From the NCBI RefSeq assembly GCF_042643165.1, contig NZ_JBHRSH010000001.1:1364001-1428000 (forward strand): a stretch of 64,000 nt of DNA. Reading direction: 5' to 3'. This document shows, one piece after another, positions 1 to 8,914 of the stretch; within the stretch, counting starts at the first letter, position 1; the number at the start of each line of letters is the position of its first letter. The position numbers and the translations under genes are program-made. The notes beneath the pieces were generated by a model. The model did not search any database and was not told where the DNA came from. It saw nothing but the letters and a program-made list of their open reading frames with translations. This stretch comes from Hyphococcus aureus. Its GTDB lineage: Bacteria; Pseudomonadota; Alphaproteobacteria; Caulobacterales; Parvularculaceae.

Positions 1-2
1 TT

Positions 3-743
3 ACCAACACGCTGTTTGTCGGTGTGGAGGTTAAATTCAGAGATTCCGATCCGGAAAAACTTGAAACCGCTATCGCGGCGGCGGAAGAGGCGGGCGTTGA
101 GCTTAGCGAGGAAGCGAGGACTGGCAAATGCAGCTTTGAGAGCCAGCTTCGATTTTTTGTAAAGGAAAAAAATCTCCGGATCGATAGGGAGCGGATCAAT
201 GCTTGTCTCGGCGATGCGCGCGATGATGCTCAAGAGGTCATCGACGCGTCCGAAGATGTCGCTGTCGGGGAAGACGAGGGGATCGAAACGGAGCGCGAGC
301 AGGCCGGTGAAGTCGTCAACCGGGTTTTTGAGGGGATCAACTGGGCGGTCACCAATCCACGCGAATTCAACGACGCCTTTAATGACTGGCTGCCGCGAGT
401 GTTGTTTTTCATGACGCCTATATTGGCGCTTATTCTCGGCTTGTTTCTAAGGCGCGGCGTGCTTTTCTTCGACCATTTGGTCCTGGCTTTTTACACCCAT
501 GCTGCGGGCTTCGCCGTCATTGGCCTCAGTCTCATTTTCGCACAACTCGGCGCGCCCTATATGGGGGTTGCGGCTTTTGCGGCCCTGTCAGTTTATTATA
601 TCGCAGTGTTGAGGCGCGCTTATGGCCGGGGTTGGGTGAAAACGATCTGGACGGCCCTTGTTTCCGGCGCGCTCTATCTTGCCGTCCTGTTCTCAATTCT
701 GCTGGCGATCCTGTCGAACATTGTCTGGCGTGCGACCGCCTGA
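3..743 (+). CDS. DUF3667-like membrane protein, 5' end cut by window
   Basis: The frame is open from the first complete codon, so the true start lies outside the window and the GTG at 24 is probably internal. About 246 residues are visible. A charged soluble stretch of about 130 residues is followed by four or five hydrophobic segments in the last 110 residues. The motif FFDHLVLAFYTHA in the membrane part resembles the EHLVFALH-type signature of DUF3667 proteins, and the first visible residues TNTLF fit the segment that family has after its zinc ribbon. Function is unknown for the family. It is convergent with the hydrolase at 783. The family call is by motif memory only. Confidence 0.6.
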   Translation, partial: TNTLFVGVEVKFRDSDPEKLETAIAAAEEAGVELSEEARTGKCSFESQLRFFVKEKNLRIDRERINACLGDARDDAQEVIDASEDVAVGEDEGIETEREQAGEVVNRVFEGINWAVTNPREFNDAFNDWLPRVLFFMTPILALILGLFLRRGVLFFDHLVLAFYTHAAGFAVIGLSLIFAQLGAPYMGVAAFAALSVYYIAVLRRAYGRGWVKTIWTALVSGALYLAVLFSILLAILSNIVWRATA

Positions 744-782
744 TCGAAACTGTCGCCACAAAGGCGCCCAATGGCGGTTGTG

Positions 783-1727
783 TCAGGACGCTTTGCCGCC
801 AAATGTTTTTTTCAGCAAGCGCCGGATTCTCATATCCGCGATCATCGGCGGCAAGGTGTAGCACGAAGAGACGATACGCTTTTGAATGCCGTTTTCCTTA
901 AAAACGGCGGCGAGGGAGTGGCCCTGATTTGGCACGTAAAACTTGTGTATGTTTCGCGCATCGGGAAGGCGGTCCATGTGACGCCGCTCCTCGGGAATCA
1001 CTCCTGAAAAAACAAAGTATTGAGTTTTGTTGCCGAATGCGTGGGCGATATCGGGATATCGGTACATCTTGATCCGCTGACGGAATTCGCGCCACCGGTC
1101 TTCCTCGGGTACAATTTCATCGCATACCGAAAATTGCGGAGAAATCGCGATCACAGTGTCTGCGTTGATCATCCGTGAGAACAGGATGGCGCCAAAGCCG
1201 CCCATGGAATTGCCAATGGCGACGACTTTTTTTGGCTGCAGATCGTCCTGTATGGTCCAAATTGTCCGGAGCGCCTGGGGGACAAGGTTGGCGTGATTAT
1301 ACCACAGCCGTTGCATGTCGCTGACAAAGAGCGCGGTATTCTTTCCGCCATCGTGAATGGTGCCGATGAACTCATCGGTTTGCAGGCCTCCAAGCTGGTG
1401 CCCTATTCCTGTAAATGAAACAAAGAGAACCTTGGAGCCGCCTTCAAGGGCGCGAATTCGCACAACCCTGTCTTGATAGATTGTTTTCGCTTTCCTTAGG
1501 GGCCTTGTTGAAGAATTCAACGCTTTGTCAACATCATCGTCCATCGGGGAGAATGCCTTCAGAATCAGCGCCTGCGCTTCAGCAGGAGAAGAAGGATAGC
1601 CTTCTGGCAATCCGCTTACGGAGTGTTCGGCGTTGCCGATATTGACGAGCGTGGGTTCTTCCGGCGGGTATTCCTCAAGAGTGCTCAATCGTATTTTTTT
1701 TTGCTTTCGCGCTTGTTGTTGAGCCAT
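783..1727 (-). CDS. alpha/beta hydrolase-like protein
   Basis: This is a 314-residue protein if it starts at the ATG at 1727, chosen because GGAGG lies five bases upstream. Earlier ATG and TTG codons up to 1766 remain possible. A nucleophile elbow GNSMGG sits at residues 172-177 with Ser174 as the likely nucleophile, after a predicted beta strand (KKVVAI). A late histidine in NQGHS near residue 270 could complete the triad. There is no signal peptide, so it is probably cytoplasmic. The N-terminal 80 residues are polar and unlike the usual fold. Substrate is unknown. It is a single gene, convergent with the DUF3667-like gene and separated from tldD by about 230 bases with no clear feature. Confidence 0.7.
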   Translation of the reverse strand: MAQQQARKQKKIRLSTLEEYPPEEPTLVNIGNAEHSVSGLPEGYPSSPAEAQALILKAFSPMDDDVDKALNSSTRPLRKAKTIYQDRVVRIRALEGGSKVLFVSFTGIGHQLGGLQTDEFIGTIHDGGKNTALFVSDMQRLWYNHANLVPQALRTIWTIQDDLQPKKVVAIGNSMGGFGAILFSRMINADTVIAISPQFSVCDEIVPEEDRWREFRQRIKMYRYPDIAHAFGNKTQYFVFSGVIPEERRHMDRLPDARNIHKFYVPNQGHSLAAVFKENGIQKRIVSSCYTLPPMIADMRIRRLLKKTFGGKAS

Positions 1728-1960
1728 GGCCGCCTCCATTTCCAGAGAGCGCAGCATAGTTCGCAAGAATAGTCACTCTTTTCTGAACTCATGGCCAAGC
1801 GCAGCAGGATTTTCAGAACACTCTGCGAAATCAATAATTGCCTGCGCTTTATCCTCTGCATTTTGTGCATGAAGATATTTGCGCTTGTGTGCTGCGTTTG
1901 CGAACCCGGATCTTTTGAAAGTGCGAATGTGCCGGGGCATGGCGCGACCTGGATGGCCGT

Positions 1961-3382
1961 TTAAGCGCCGGCGCCGCCGACCGTGAGGCGGTCGATCTTG
2001 ATGGTTGGCTGACCAACGCCCACCGGCACGCCCTGTCCCGCCTTGCCGCAGACGCCGACGCCGGGATCGAGTTTGAAGTCGTTGCCGATCATCGACACTT
2101 TGGTGAGCACGCTCGGTCCGTCGCCGATCAGCGCTGCGTTTTTAATTGGGGCGCCGACTTTGCCGTCTTTGACGCGGTAGGCTTCAGTGCAATTGAAAAC
2201 GAACTTACCCGAGGTGATGTCGACCTGACCGCCGGAAAAATTCACGCCGTAAATGCCGTCTTTCACGCTGCGGAGGATTTCTTCCGGGTCTTTGTCGCCG
2301 GCGAGCATCATGGTGTTGGTCATGCGCGGCATGGGCTGGTGGGCGAAGCTTTCGCGCCGTCCATTGCCGGTTGCTTTAACGCCCATCAGGCGCGCATTCA
2401 GGCGGTCCTGCAAATAGCCTTTCAGGATGCCGTCCTCGATCAGGGTGGTGCGCGAGGTCGGGGTCCCTTCGTCATCGACAGTCAGGGAGCCGCGGCGCCC
2501 GGCGATGGTGCCGTCATCGACGACGGTGACGCCCGGGGCGGCGACGCGCTCGCCGATGCGGCCGGCGAAAGCGGAGGTGCCCTTGCGGTTGAAGTCGCCT
2601 TCGAGACCGTGACCGACAGCTTCATGGAGAAGAACGCCGGTCCAGCCCGGCCCCAACACCACTTCCATCTCGCCCGCAGGGGCGGCTTCGGCTTGCAGAT
2701 TGACGAGGGCCTGACGCAGCGCCTCGTCGACCTGCGCCTGCCAGGCGTCCGGGGTGATAAAGCGCGCGTAGCCCTCGCGTCCGCCGGCGCCGTAGCTGCC
2801 GGATTCCTGGCGGTCGCCCTCGCCGGCCGTCACCGACACGTTGAGGCGCACAAGCGGCCGGAAATCACGGATGATTTCGCCTCCCGCACGGATAATCTCG
2901 ACGGCCTCCCACGATCCTGAGAGGGAGCAGGAGACCTGCCGCACCCGGGGATCCCTGGCGCGGGCGTATTCGTTGATGTCAGCGAGGAGCTTGGCCTTTT
3001 CCTCAAAGCTTTCGGCGCCCAGCGGGTTGTCGTCCGGATAAAGCTTGGCGTTGGTCCGCGACGGACCATCGGCCATGGCGGCGCCGCCCCGGCCCGATTT
3101 GACCGCATGCACCGCGCCTGCGGCGCGCTTCAGCGCGGCCTCGGAAAGCTCGGAAGCATGGGCGTAACCCGTTGATTCATCGCAGACAGCGCGCAGGCCG
3201 AAGCCCTGATTGACGTCGAAATTGGCGGTTTTCAGCCGGTTGTCATCGAAGACAAAGGCTTCGGACTGCCCATATTCGAGATAAAGCTCGCCATCGTCGG
3301 CGCCTTTCAAAGCGTCATCGAGGATCGATTGGATGCGGGCGCGGTCGAGATCGGTGCGGGAGAAAAAATAGGAATCACTCAT
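1961..3382 (-). CDS. tldD: metalloprotease TldD
   Basis: TldD pairs with TldE/PmbA to form a cytoplasmic zinc protease that degrades unfolded peptides and matures microcin-type peptides. The 473-residue length is normal. The zinc motif HEAVGH is at about residues 253-258, followed by GLEGDFNRKGTSAFAGR, which is typical of TldD. The C-terminal half has the conserved MTNTMMLAGDKDPEEI and VDITSGKFVFNCTEAY segments. No tldE lies in this window. Its position divergent from the cytochrome oxidase genes, with one small gene between, matches many Alphaproteobacteria. Confidence 0.96.
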   Translation of the reverse strand: MSDSYFFSRTDLDRARIQSILDDALKGADDGELYLEYGQSEAFVFDDNRLKTANFDVNQGFGLRAVCDESTGYAHASELSEAALKRAAGAVHAVKSGRGGAAMADGPSRTNAKLYPDDNPLGAESFEEKAKLLADINEYARARDPRVRQVSCSLSGSWEAVEIIRAGGEIIRDFRPLVRLNVSVTAGEGDRQESGSYGAGGREGYARFITPDAWQAQVDEALRQALVNLQAEAAPAGEMEVVLGPGWTGVLLHEAVGHGLEGDFNRKGTSAFAGRIGERVAAPGVTVVDDGTIAGRRGSLTVDDEGTPTSRTTLIEDGILKGYLQDRLNARLMGVKATGNGRRESFAHQPMPRMTNTMMLAGDKDPEEILRSVKDGIYGVNFSGGQVDITSGKFVFNCTEAYRVKDGKVGAPIKNAALIGDGPSVLTKVSMIGNDFKLDPGVGVCGKAGQGVPVGVGQPTIKIDRLTVGGAGA

Positions 3383-3459
3383 GAGCCAGATGTAGGATGC
3401 TGGCTCATGCCTCGCAATGATAAAGGGCTAAATCAGAAAGGCTCTGAAGAGATTCCGCG

Positions 3460-3999
3460 TCAAATTCCGGCGACAGGCGGGAACATACGGCCTGCGTTGA
3501 TGCGTGAGGGCAGGCGCGAGCGCTCATATATTGGCTTTTTCAGCTCCTCAAGCCGCCGCCGGGCGGTTTGATTGTCCGGATTGAAGGCGAGCGCCGACTC
3601 ATAGTCGAGGCGCGCCAGCCGCTCGGCGCTCACCGCCTCAAAGGATAATCCGCGATTGACCAGCACCTTGGCCTTCACATTAATATTGAGGTCCAGCGCG
3701 GCGGAGAAATCCTCAATTGCATCCTCATAATCCCCGAGATTATAGCGGATAACGCCCCGATTAACGCGCAGAATGGCGGTTTGGCGCGGGGTGAGAGTTT
3801 CATTTTCAAGGGCGAGGTCGCAAGGGCGCAGCAGCGCATAGTCAGCGCCGCCGTCAGCGGCGTTGCGATAGCAGTCCTCGAAATGGGGAATTGCGTTCTG
3901 AACCACCGTCTTGAAGACCAGCGTTCCATCCTGGGCGTCCTGACCTGAGGCGGCCATGGCCAGCATCGCCGCTCCCCACAGGCTGATGTTCAGGCTCAT
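3460..3999 (-). CDS. exported TPR-repeat protein
   Basis: This is a 179-residue protein starting at the ATG at 3999. That start gives a short hydrophobic leader (MSLNISLWGAAMLAMAASG), whereas the open frame upstream has no such leader. Residues 75-165 contain tetratricopeptide-like helices, for example RGVIRYNLGDYEDAIEDFSAAL and a second copy ending at AFNPDNQTARRRLEEL. TPRs mediate protein contacts, so a periplasmic scaffold role is inferred. It lies between tldD and coxB and is divergent from coxB, but nothing in the sequence ties it to oxidase assembly. Confidence 0.75.
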   Translation of the reverse strand: MSLNISLWGAAMLAMAASGQDAQDGTLVFKTVVQNAIPHFEDCYRNAADGGADYALLRPCDLALENETLTPRQTAILRVNRGVIRYNLGDYEDAIEDFSAALDLNINVKAKVLVNRGLSFEAVSAERLARLDYESALAFNPDNQTARRRLEELKKPIYERSRLPSRINAGRMFPPVAGI

Positions 4000-4253
4000 C
4001 GGGCAGGCTCCTATTCGCCGCTTTCCGCAACTGTAGCAAAATCGCGGTTTCGCCGCCAGATCGGGCGCCTCCGCGCTGCGACCATTTTTCCGCGCCAAGC
4101 GCGATGACGCGCCGCCTGTAGGGGGCTTATAAGCAGCCCGGATCGCTTGATCGAAAAGTTTGACCTTGGCGCTCGGGCAGGCGTATCGAAGCGGCGAGTT
4201 TTGGCATGGCTGGCCCCGGTTCAGGGGGCTGGCGACAGGCGCGGGATGCGACA

Positions 4254-5414
4254 ATGAAAAAAATTCTATCGGGGCTTGCAGGATTGAGCGTTTTAGCGGC
4301 GTCCGCCGCATATGCGCTGCCGGAGCCTGGCGGGATCGATATGCAGCCGGCGGCTTCGGCGCTGGCTGAGGAAGTGCACTTCTTTCACAACGGTATTTTG
4401 ATGCCTGTGATGACGGTGATCAGCCTTCTGGTGCTGGCGCTGCTTTTGTGGGTGATGGTCCGCTACAATTCTAAAGCGAACCCCGTGGCGCAAAAATTCA
4501 GCCACAATACGCTTGTCGAGATCATCTGGACCGGCATTCCCATTCTGATCCTTCTCATTATCGCGCTGCCGTCTTTTGAACTCCTTTACAAGGAAGGCGT
4601 GACGCCTGACGGCAAACAGGTAGTGACCCGCGGTGACGGCCAGACGGTGGACTTTGTGTTCGCCAATGACTTTCCGGATAGCCGCATGGTCAAGCGCGCC
4701 GATCATCTACAGGTCTTGATTGATACGGGCGCCGAAAGACGCACCCTGAAAAACCGCAAGGACTTCAAGGTTGAAGGCTGGGGCGAGCGCGATCTGGTCG
4801 TATCGCTCAATGAGCCTGCGCCTGCGGGATCGAGTGTGATTCTGCGCGGCGGCCGTTCGACGCAAAACGTATCCGGCTGCCCTATGTCGAAACGCTTTAT
4901 CGATGCCTGTGAAAAGGAAGTCGTGCTGGCGCCAACGATGACGCTGAAAGTGAGCGGATATCAGTGGGGTTGGACTTACTCCTATCCCGATTTTGGCGAT
5001 TTCGAATATTCCTCGAATATGCTGCCGGAAGATCAGACGACGCCGGAATTATACCGCTTTGCAGTGGATAATCGCGTTGTTATTCCTGTCGGTGAAAGCA
5101 TTCGCGTGACGACGACGGCGCGCGACGTCATTCACTCATGGGCGCTGCCGAATTTTGCGCTCAAGATCGACGCCGTGCCGGGCCGGTTCAATGAAACCTG
5201 GTTCCGCGCCGAGAAAGAAGGCGTCTATTACGGCCAGTGCTCGGAAATCTGCGGCATCAGACATTCCTTCATGCCGATCGCGGTGGAGGTCGTCTCCCGT
5301 CCGAAATTCGAAGCATGGGTGGACAGCCAGCGCGCGCTTGCGGGCCTCGATCCAATGTTCATTGATGACAATGTGAAGCTCGCGCAGGCTGGCGCCAGCG
5401 CCGCGGCTGAATAA
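4254..5414 (+). CDS. coxB: cytochrome c oxidase subunit II
   Basis: Subunit II carries the CuA centre that receives electrons from cytochrome c. The ATG at 4254 is chosen because it begins a clean signal peptide (MKKILSGLAG...AYA). Two membrane helices follow, at about residues 47-70 and 88-108. The CuA ligands are visible near the end: His in DVIHSW, the CSEIC pair, and His and Met in RHSFM. The aromatic stretch GYQWGWTYSYPD is typical. The 386-residue length is about 100 more than usual because an extra segment (residues about 117-224, with two cysteines) separates the second helix from the cupredoxin domain. coxA starts 17 bases downstream. A weak sigma70-like promoter (TTGACC at 4160, GTATCG at 4183) may drive the operon. 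Confidence 0.97.
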   Translation: MKKILSGLAGLSVLAASAAYALPEPGGIDMQPAASALAEEVHFFHNGILMPVMTVISLLVLALLLWVMVRYNSKANPVAQKFSHNTLVEIIWTGIPILILLIIALPSFELLYKEGVTPDGKQVVTRGDGQTVDFVFANDFPDSRMVKRADHLQVLIDTGAERRTLKNRKDFKVEGWGERDLVVSLNEPAPAGSSVILRGGRSTQNVSGCPMSKRFIDACEKEVVLAPTMTLKVSGYQWGWTYSYPDFGDFEYSSNMLPEDQTTPELYRFAVDNRVVIPVGESIRVTTTARDVIHSWALPNFALKIDAVPGRFNETWFRAEKEGVYYGQCSEICGIRHSFMPIAVEVVSRPKFEAWVDSQRALAGLDPMFIDDNVKLAQAGASAAAE

Positions 5415-5431
5415 GAGAAGGGCTAAAACAA

Positions 5432-7105
5432 ATGGCTGACGCACACGCACATGGCGCTCCTGACGCCCACCATGATTCTCATGACCACACGCCGCCGTTT
5501 TTCGTGCGCTGGTTCTTCTCCACGAACCACAAGGATATCGGCACGCTCTATCTGATCTTCGCCATCATCGCCGGCATTGTCGGCGGCGCGATGTCGGGCC
5601 TGATGCGCTGGGAGCTTGCGGAGCCGGGCGTGACGATCCTGACGCGGTTCACCGGCGGCGATCTCACGGCGGCTTATAATTTCTACAACGTGCTGACCAC
5701 CTATCACGGCCTCCTGATGATCTTCTTCATGGTGATGCCGGCGCTGATCGGCGGTTTCGGCAACTGGTTCGTGCCGATCATGATCGGCGCGCCGGACATG
5801 GCGTTCCCGCGCATGAACAATATTTCTTTCTGGCTTTACGGCGCATCAGGCATCCTGATTACGACGTCGCTGTTTGTGCCGGGTTACGGCTCCAATCTCG
5901 GTTTTGGCGGAGGCTGGGTGATGTACCCGCCCTTGTCGGCGAATACGGGCAACCCCGGACCGGCAATGGATTTGTTGATTCTCTCGCTGCACCTCGCGGG
6001 CGCGTCCTCAATTCTCGGCGCGATCAACTTCATCACGACAATCTTCAACATGCGCGCGCCTGGCATGACCTTGCACAAGATGCCGCTTTTCGCATGGTCG
6101 GTGCTGGTCACGGCGTTCCTTCTGGTGCTGTCGCTGCCCGTGCTCGCCGGCGCCATCACCATGCTTCTCACCGACCGCAATTTCGGCACGTCCTTCTTTG
6201 ACGCGGCCGGGGGCGGCGATCCGCTCCTGTTCCAGCACCTGTTCTGGTTCTTCGGTCACCCGGAAGTCTACATTCTCATCCTGCCGGCCTTCGGGATTAT
6301 TTCGCACATCGTTTCGACCTTCTCGCGCAAGCCGATCTTCGGTTATCTCGGCATGGCCTACGCCATGGTCGCGATCGGCTTTGTGGGCTTCATCGTATGG
6401 GCGCACCACATGTACACGGTCGGCCTTTCTGTGAACATGAAGGCTTACTTCGTGGCGGCGACCATGGTCATCGCGGTGCCAACGGGCATCAAGATCTTCT
6501 CATGGATTGCGACCATGTGGGGCGGCTCGATCCAGTTCAAGACGCCGATGGTCTGGGCGATGGGCTTCATCTTCCTGTTCACCGTCGGCGGCGTCACCGG
6601 CGTGTTGCTCGCCAACGCCGGCATCGACCACTACATGCACGACACTTATTACGTGGTCGCGCACTTCCACTATGTGCTGTCGCTCGGCGCTGTGTTCGGC
6701 ATCTTTGCGGGCTGGTATTACTGGTTCCCGAAAATGACCGGCAAGATGTACCGCGAGATTCTCGGACAGCTGCATTTCTGGATCATGTTCATCGGCGTCA
6801 ACATGATCTTCTTCCCGCAGCACTTCCTCGGCCTGCAAGGCATGCCGCGCCGCTATATCGATTACCCGGAAGCCTTCGCCTTCTGGCACGGGATTTCGTC
6901 ACTCGGTTACGCCGTGACGCTCGTTGCAATGGCGGTCTTCGTGGTGGCGATGATCGACGCGTTCTTCATCTATCGCCGCAAAGCGGCCGCCAATCCCTGG
7001 GGAGAGGGCGCAACAACGCTGGAATGGACGCTGCCTTCGCCGCCGCCCTTCCACCAGTTCAATGAACTGCCGCGCTTCGACAAGAACGCCGCTGAATTCC
7101 ACTAG
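5432..7105 (+). CDS. coxA: cytochrome c oxidase subunit I
   Basis: This is the catalytic subunit of the aa3-type oxidase, holding heme a and the heme a3-CuB site where oxygen is reduced and protons are pumped. At 557 residues it has normal length and twelve expected helices. Visible ligands are the heme a histidine in TTYHGLLM, the CuB region GHPEVY with its cross-linked Tyr, the paired histidines in WAHHMYTVG, and the heme histidines in VVAHFHYVLS. The glutamate of the D-channel is present in HPEVYILILP context, marking the A-family. A histidine-rich N-terminus (residues 4-20) precedes the first helix. A strong terminator follows at 7133. Confidence 0.99.
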   Translation: MADAHAHGAPDAHHDSHDHTPPFFVRWFFSTNHKDIGTLYLIFAIIAGIVGGAMSGLMRWELAEPGVTILTRFTGGDLTAAYNFYNVLTTYHGLLMIFFMVMPALIGGFGNWFVPIMIGAPDMAFPRMNNISFWLYGASGILITTSLFVPGYGSNLGFGGGWVMYPPLSANTGNPGPAMDLLILSLHLAGASSILGAINFITTIFNMRAPGMTLHKMPLFAWSVLVTAFLLVLSLPVLAGAITMLLTDRNFGTSFFDAAGGGDPLLFQHLFWFFGHPEVYILILPAFGIISHIVSTFSRKPIFGYLGMAYAMVAIGFVGFIVWAHHMYTVGLSVNMKAYFVAATMVIAVPTGIKIFSWIATMWGGSIQFKTPMVWAMGFIFLFTVGGVTGVLLANAGIDHYMHDTYYVVAHFHYVLSLGAVFGIFAGWYYWFPKMTGKMYREILGQLHFWIMFIGVNMIFFPQHFLGLQGMPRRYIDYPEAFAFWHGISSLGYAVTLVAMAVFVVAMIDAFFIYRRKAAANPWGEGATTLEWTLPSPPPFHQFNELPRFDKNAAEFH

Positions 7106-7132
7106 GGGTTCCGCTCAACTCATAGACGTTGA

Positions 7133-7163
7133 AAAAAAGCCCGGCTTCAAGCCGGGCTTTTTT
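7133..7163 (+). terminator. rho-independent terminator after coxA
   Basis: A near-perfect stem AGCCCGGCTT / AAGCCGGGCT is followed by a run of T and preceded by a run of A, so it could act in both directions. It lies 30 bases after the coxA stop and separates coxBA from the ctaB-ctaG-coxC genes. Confidence 0.92.
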
Positions 7164-7196
7164 GCGTTGCAGCGTGACCAATTCACAAAATTTACG

Positions 7197-7221
7197 TTAA
7201 TCTTTATTAAACGAGGGTTAA
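7197..7221. promoter_or_regulatory. possible CtrA-type site (TTAA-N7-TTAA)
   Basis: Three TTAA tetramers lie at 7197, 7207 and 7218. The last two are exactly seven bases apart, which is the CtrA consensus known from Caulobacter and relatives. The first pair has a six-base spacer. The site is about 120 bases upstream of the 126-residue membrane protein at 7340. Binding by CtrA is inferred from the motif alone. Confidence 0.4.
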
Positions 7222-7339
7222 TTCCTGCGGCGTGATTCCGGAACTTACGCCGCATGGGGGCTGTTTGGGGCGCAGTAGCGTTCCCGAAAATTCGATTCCA
7301 ACTCGGCTTGGCCCGTGTTTGCAAGAGAAGGGGTAAACT

Positions 7340-7720
7340 ATGCTTGAAACAATCATCAACGACGTGATCAACATTTTCGAAGGGGTCTTTCTGAGCGGGG
7401 ATCTGATCGCGCTGGTCATCGCTTTCGGCTCCGTTCTGGTGGCCGTCATGCTGATGCGCAGGTCCACACAGATTGGCTCGATGACGCTTCTGGGGCTCTT
7501 GCTTTTCGTTATCGGCGGGTTTTTGAGAGGTGTTTTCCGGGGCCCTGTTCCCGAGGATACGGCCGCCGTCGCCACAACCAACAGGGCGGTCAACCAGCTT
7601 GAATATAGCTGGCTGCAATTCATGGACATGCAGGCCGGCACGCTGCTCGCCTATTTCATCGCTTTCATGGTGCTGATCCTGATCTTTTTCGGCGTGAAAT
7701 CGATGCTCGCCAGAGGCTGA
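7340..7720 (+). CDS. small membrane protein of unknown function
   Basis: This is a 126-residue protein with three predicted membrane helices (about residues 20-40, 47-66 and 100-122). A purine-rich GAGAAGGGG stretch lies shortly before the ATG. The segment between helices 2 and 3 (residues 67-98) is polar. I do not recognise a family. It stands alone between the coxA terminator and its own terminator at 7749, with a TTAA-N7-TTAA site upstream, so it is probably expressed as a single gene under separate control from the oxidase operon in which it is embedded. Confidence 0.7.
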   Translation: MLETIINDVINIFEGVFLSGDLIALVIAFGSVLVAVMLMRRSTQIGSMTLLGLLLFVIGGFLRGVFRGPVPEDTAAVATTNRAVNQLEYSWLQFMDMQAGTLLAYFIAFMVLILIFFGVKSMLARG

Positions 7721-7748
7721 GCGATTTTTTTCAGGTTCAATTGACGAG

Positions 7749-7779
7749 CGGGCGGGTTCTCACGGACCCGCCCGTTTTT
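7749..7779 (+). terminator. rho-independent terminator
   Basis: The stem CGGGCGGGT / ACCCGCCCG (7749-7757 with 7766-7774) is followed by TTTTT. It ends the single-gene transcript of the 126-residue membrane protein, just before ctaB. Confidence 0.9.
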
Positions 7780-7824
7780 CGGTTTTTGTTTCCATGACGC
7801 GATGTTTCCGGCATAAGGCGCGCC

Positions 7825-8763
7825 ATGAGTGAAAGCACAATGAAATCCGAGAATTTTAACGCCGGTAAGGGCGTGGCCCCGGCCCATTCGCTGGCGGGGC
7901 CTGAGGATTATTTTTCGCTGTTAAAACCGCGCGTTATGTCGCTGGTGATCTTCACCGCCTTTGTCGGGATGGCGGCGGCGCCGGGCGCGCTCAATCCTGT
8001 TTTGGCGGCGGTGTCGCTATTCGCGATCGCTGTGGGGGCTGGCGCTTCTGGGGCGCTCAATATGTGGTGGGACGCAGATATCGATGCGGTGATGACCCGC
8101 ACCGCCGGGCGGCCAATTCCTATGGGGCGCGTCCCGCGCGCTGAGGCGGCGGCTTTTGGCGGTTTCCTGTCGGCGCTGTCAGTGGCGCTACTGGCGCTCG
8201 CCTCCAACTATCTTGCCGCCGGGCTGCTTGCCTTCACCATCTTCTTTTATGTCGTCATTTATTCCATGTGGCTGAAGCGCTCGACGCCGCAGAACATCGT
8301 CATTGGCGGCGCCGCAGGGGCGCTGCCCCCGGTGGTTGGCTGGGCCGCAGCTTCCGGCGCCGCGCCGCTTGAGCCGTGGGTGCTGTTTGCGATCATTTTC
8401 CTGTGGACGCCGCCGCATTTCTGGGCGCTCGCGCTCTACAAGTCCGGCGATTATGAGCGCGCCGGCGTGCCGATGATGCCGGTGGCGCAGGGCGAGACCT
8501 CGACCCGCCGCCAGATATTCATCTATGCGATTGTGCTCGCCGCCGCCGGGCTGGCCCCGTTCTTCATCGGCATGGCGGGCTATCTTTATCTCGCCGTCAG
8601 CGGCGTTCTTGGCGCAGGGTTTGTCTGGCTGTCCTGGCGGGTGTTCCGCTCAGCCCCTGGCGACTATGGATCGGCCAAGAAACTCTTTGGTTTTTCAATT
8701 CTCTATCTATTTGCGCTTTTCGCCGCATTGCTTGTGGAGTCGCTGGCGGCGACTTATCTCTGA
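7825..8763 (+). CDS. ctaB: protoheme IX farnesyltransferase (heme O synthase)
   Basis: CtaB adds a farnesyl group to heme b to make heme O, the precursor of heme A for the oxidase. The protein has 312 residues with multiple membrane helices, as in the UbiA prenyltransferase superfamily. The first aspartate-rich motif is in NMWWDADIDAVMTRT and the basic RPIPMGRV follows directly, both typical of heme O synthases. The second conserved region WTPPHFWALAL is also present. It is the first gene of a second oxidase-assembly group (ctaB, coxF, ctaG, coxC). Confidence 0.97.
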   Translation: MSESTMKSENFNAGKGVAPAHSLAGPEDYFSLLKPRVMSLVIFTAFVGMAAAPGALNPVLAAVSLFAIAVGAGASGALNMWWDADIDAVMTRTAGRPIPMGRVPRAEAAAFGGFLSALSVALLALASNYLAAGLLAFTIFFYVVIYSMWLKRSTPQNIVIGGAAGALPPVVGWAAASGAAPLEPWVLFAIIFLWTPPHFWALALYKSGDYERAGVPMMPVAQGETSTRRQIFIYAIVLAAAGLAPFFIGMAGYLYLAVSGVLGAGFVWLSWRVFRSAPGDYGSAKKLFGFSILYLFALFAALLVESLAATYL

Positions 8764-8784
8764 TCCAGCTTCGGAAAGACAGCC

Positions 8785-8901
8785 ATGACGCCGGAAGAAC
8801 TGAAACAGCGAAAGCGCCGCAATCTGGCGATCGCCCTGTCACTGGCGGGGTTCATTCTGATTGTCTTCGTGGTGACGATTTTGAAGCTCAGCATGAATTA
8901 G
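8785..8901 (+). CDS. coxF: short CoxF-like membrane protein
   Basis: This 38-residue frame begins with MTPEELKQRKRRN and continues with one hydrophobic helix (about residues 14-34). It has a charged N-terminus that would stay in the cytoplasm. Short single-helix proteins of this kind sit between ctaB and ctaG in many alphaproteobacterial oxidase clusters and are often annotated CoxF. The gene starts 21 bases after ctaB and ends 13 bases before ctaG, filling the gap exactly. Its role is not established; an assembly or stability role is inferred from position. Confidence 0.8.
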   Translation: MTPEELKQRKRRNLAIALSLAGFILIVFVVTILKLSMN

Positions 8902-8914
8902 GGAAGAGGGCGTG

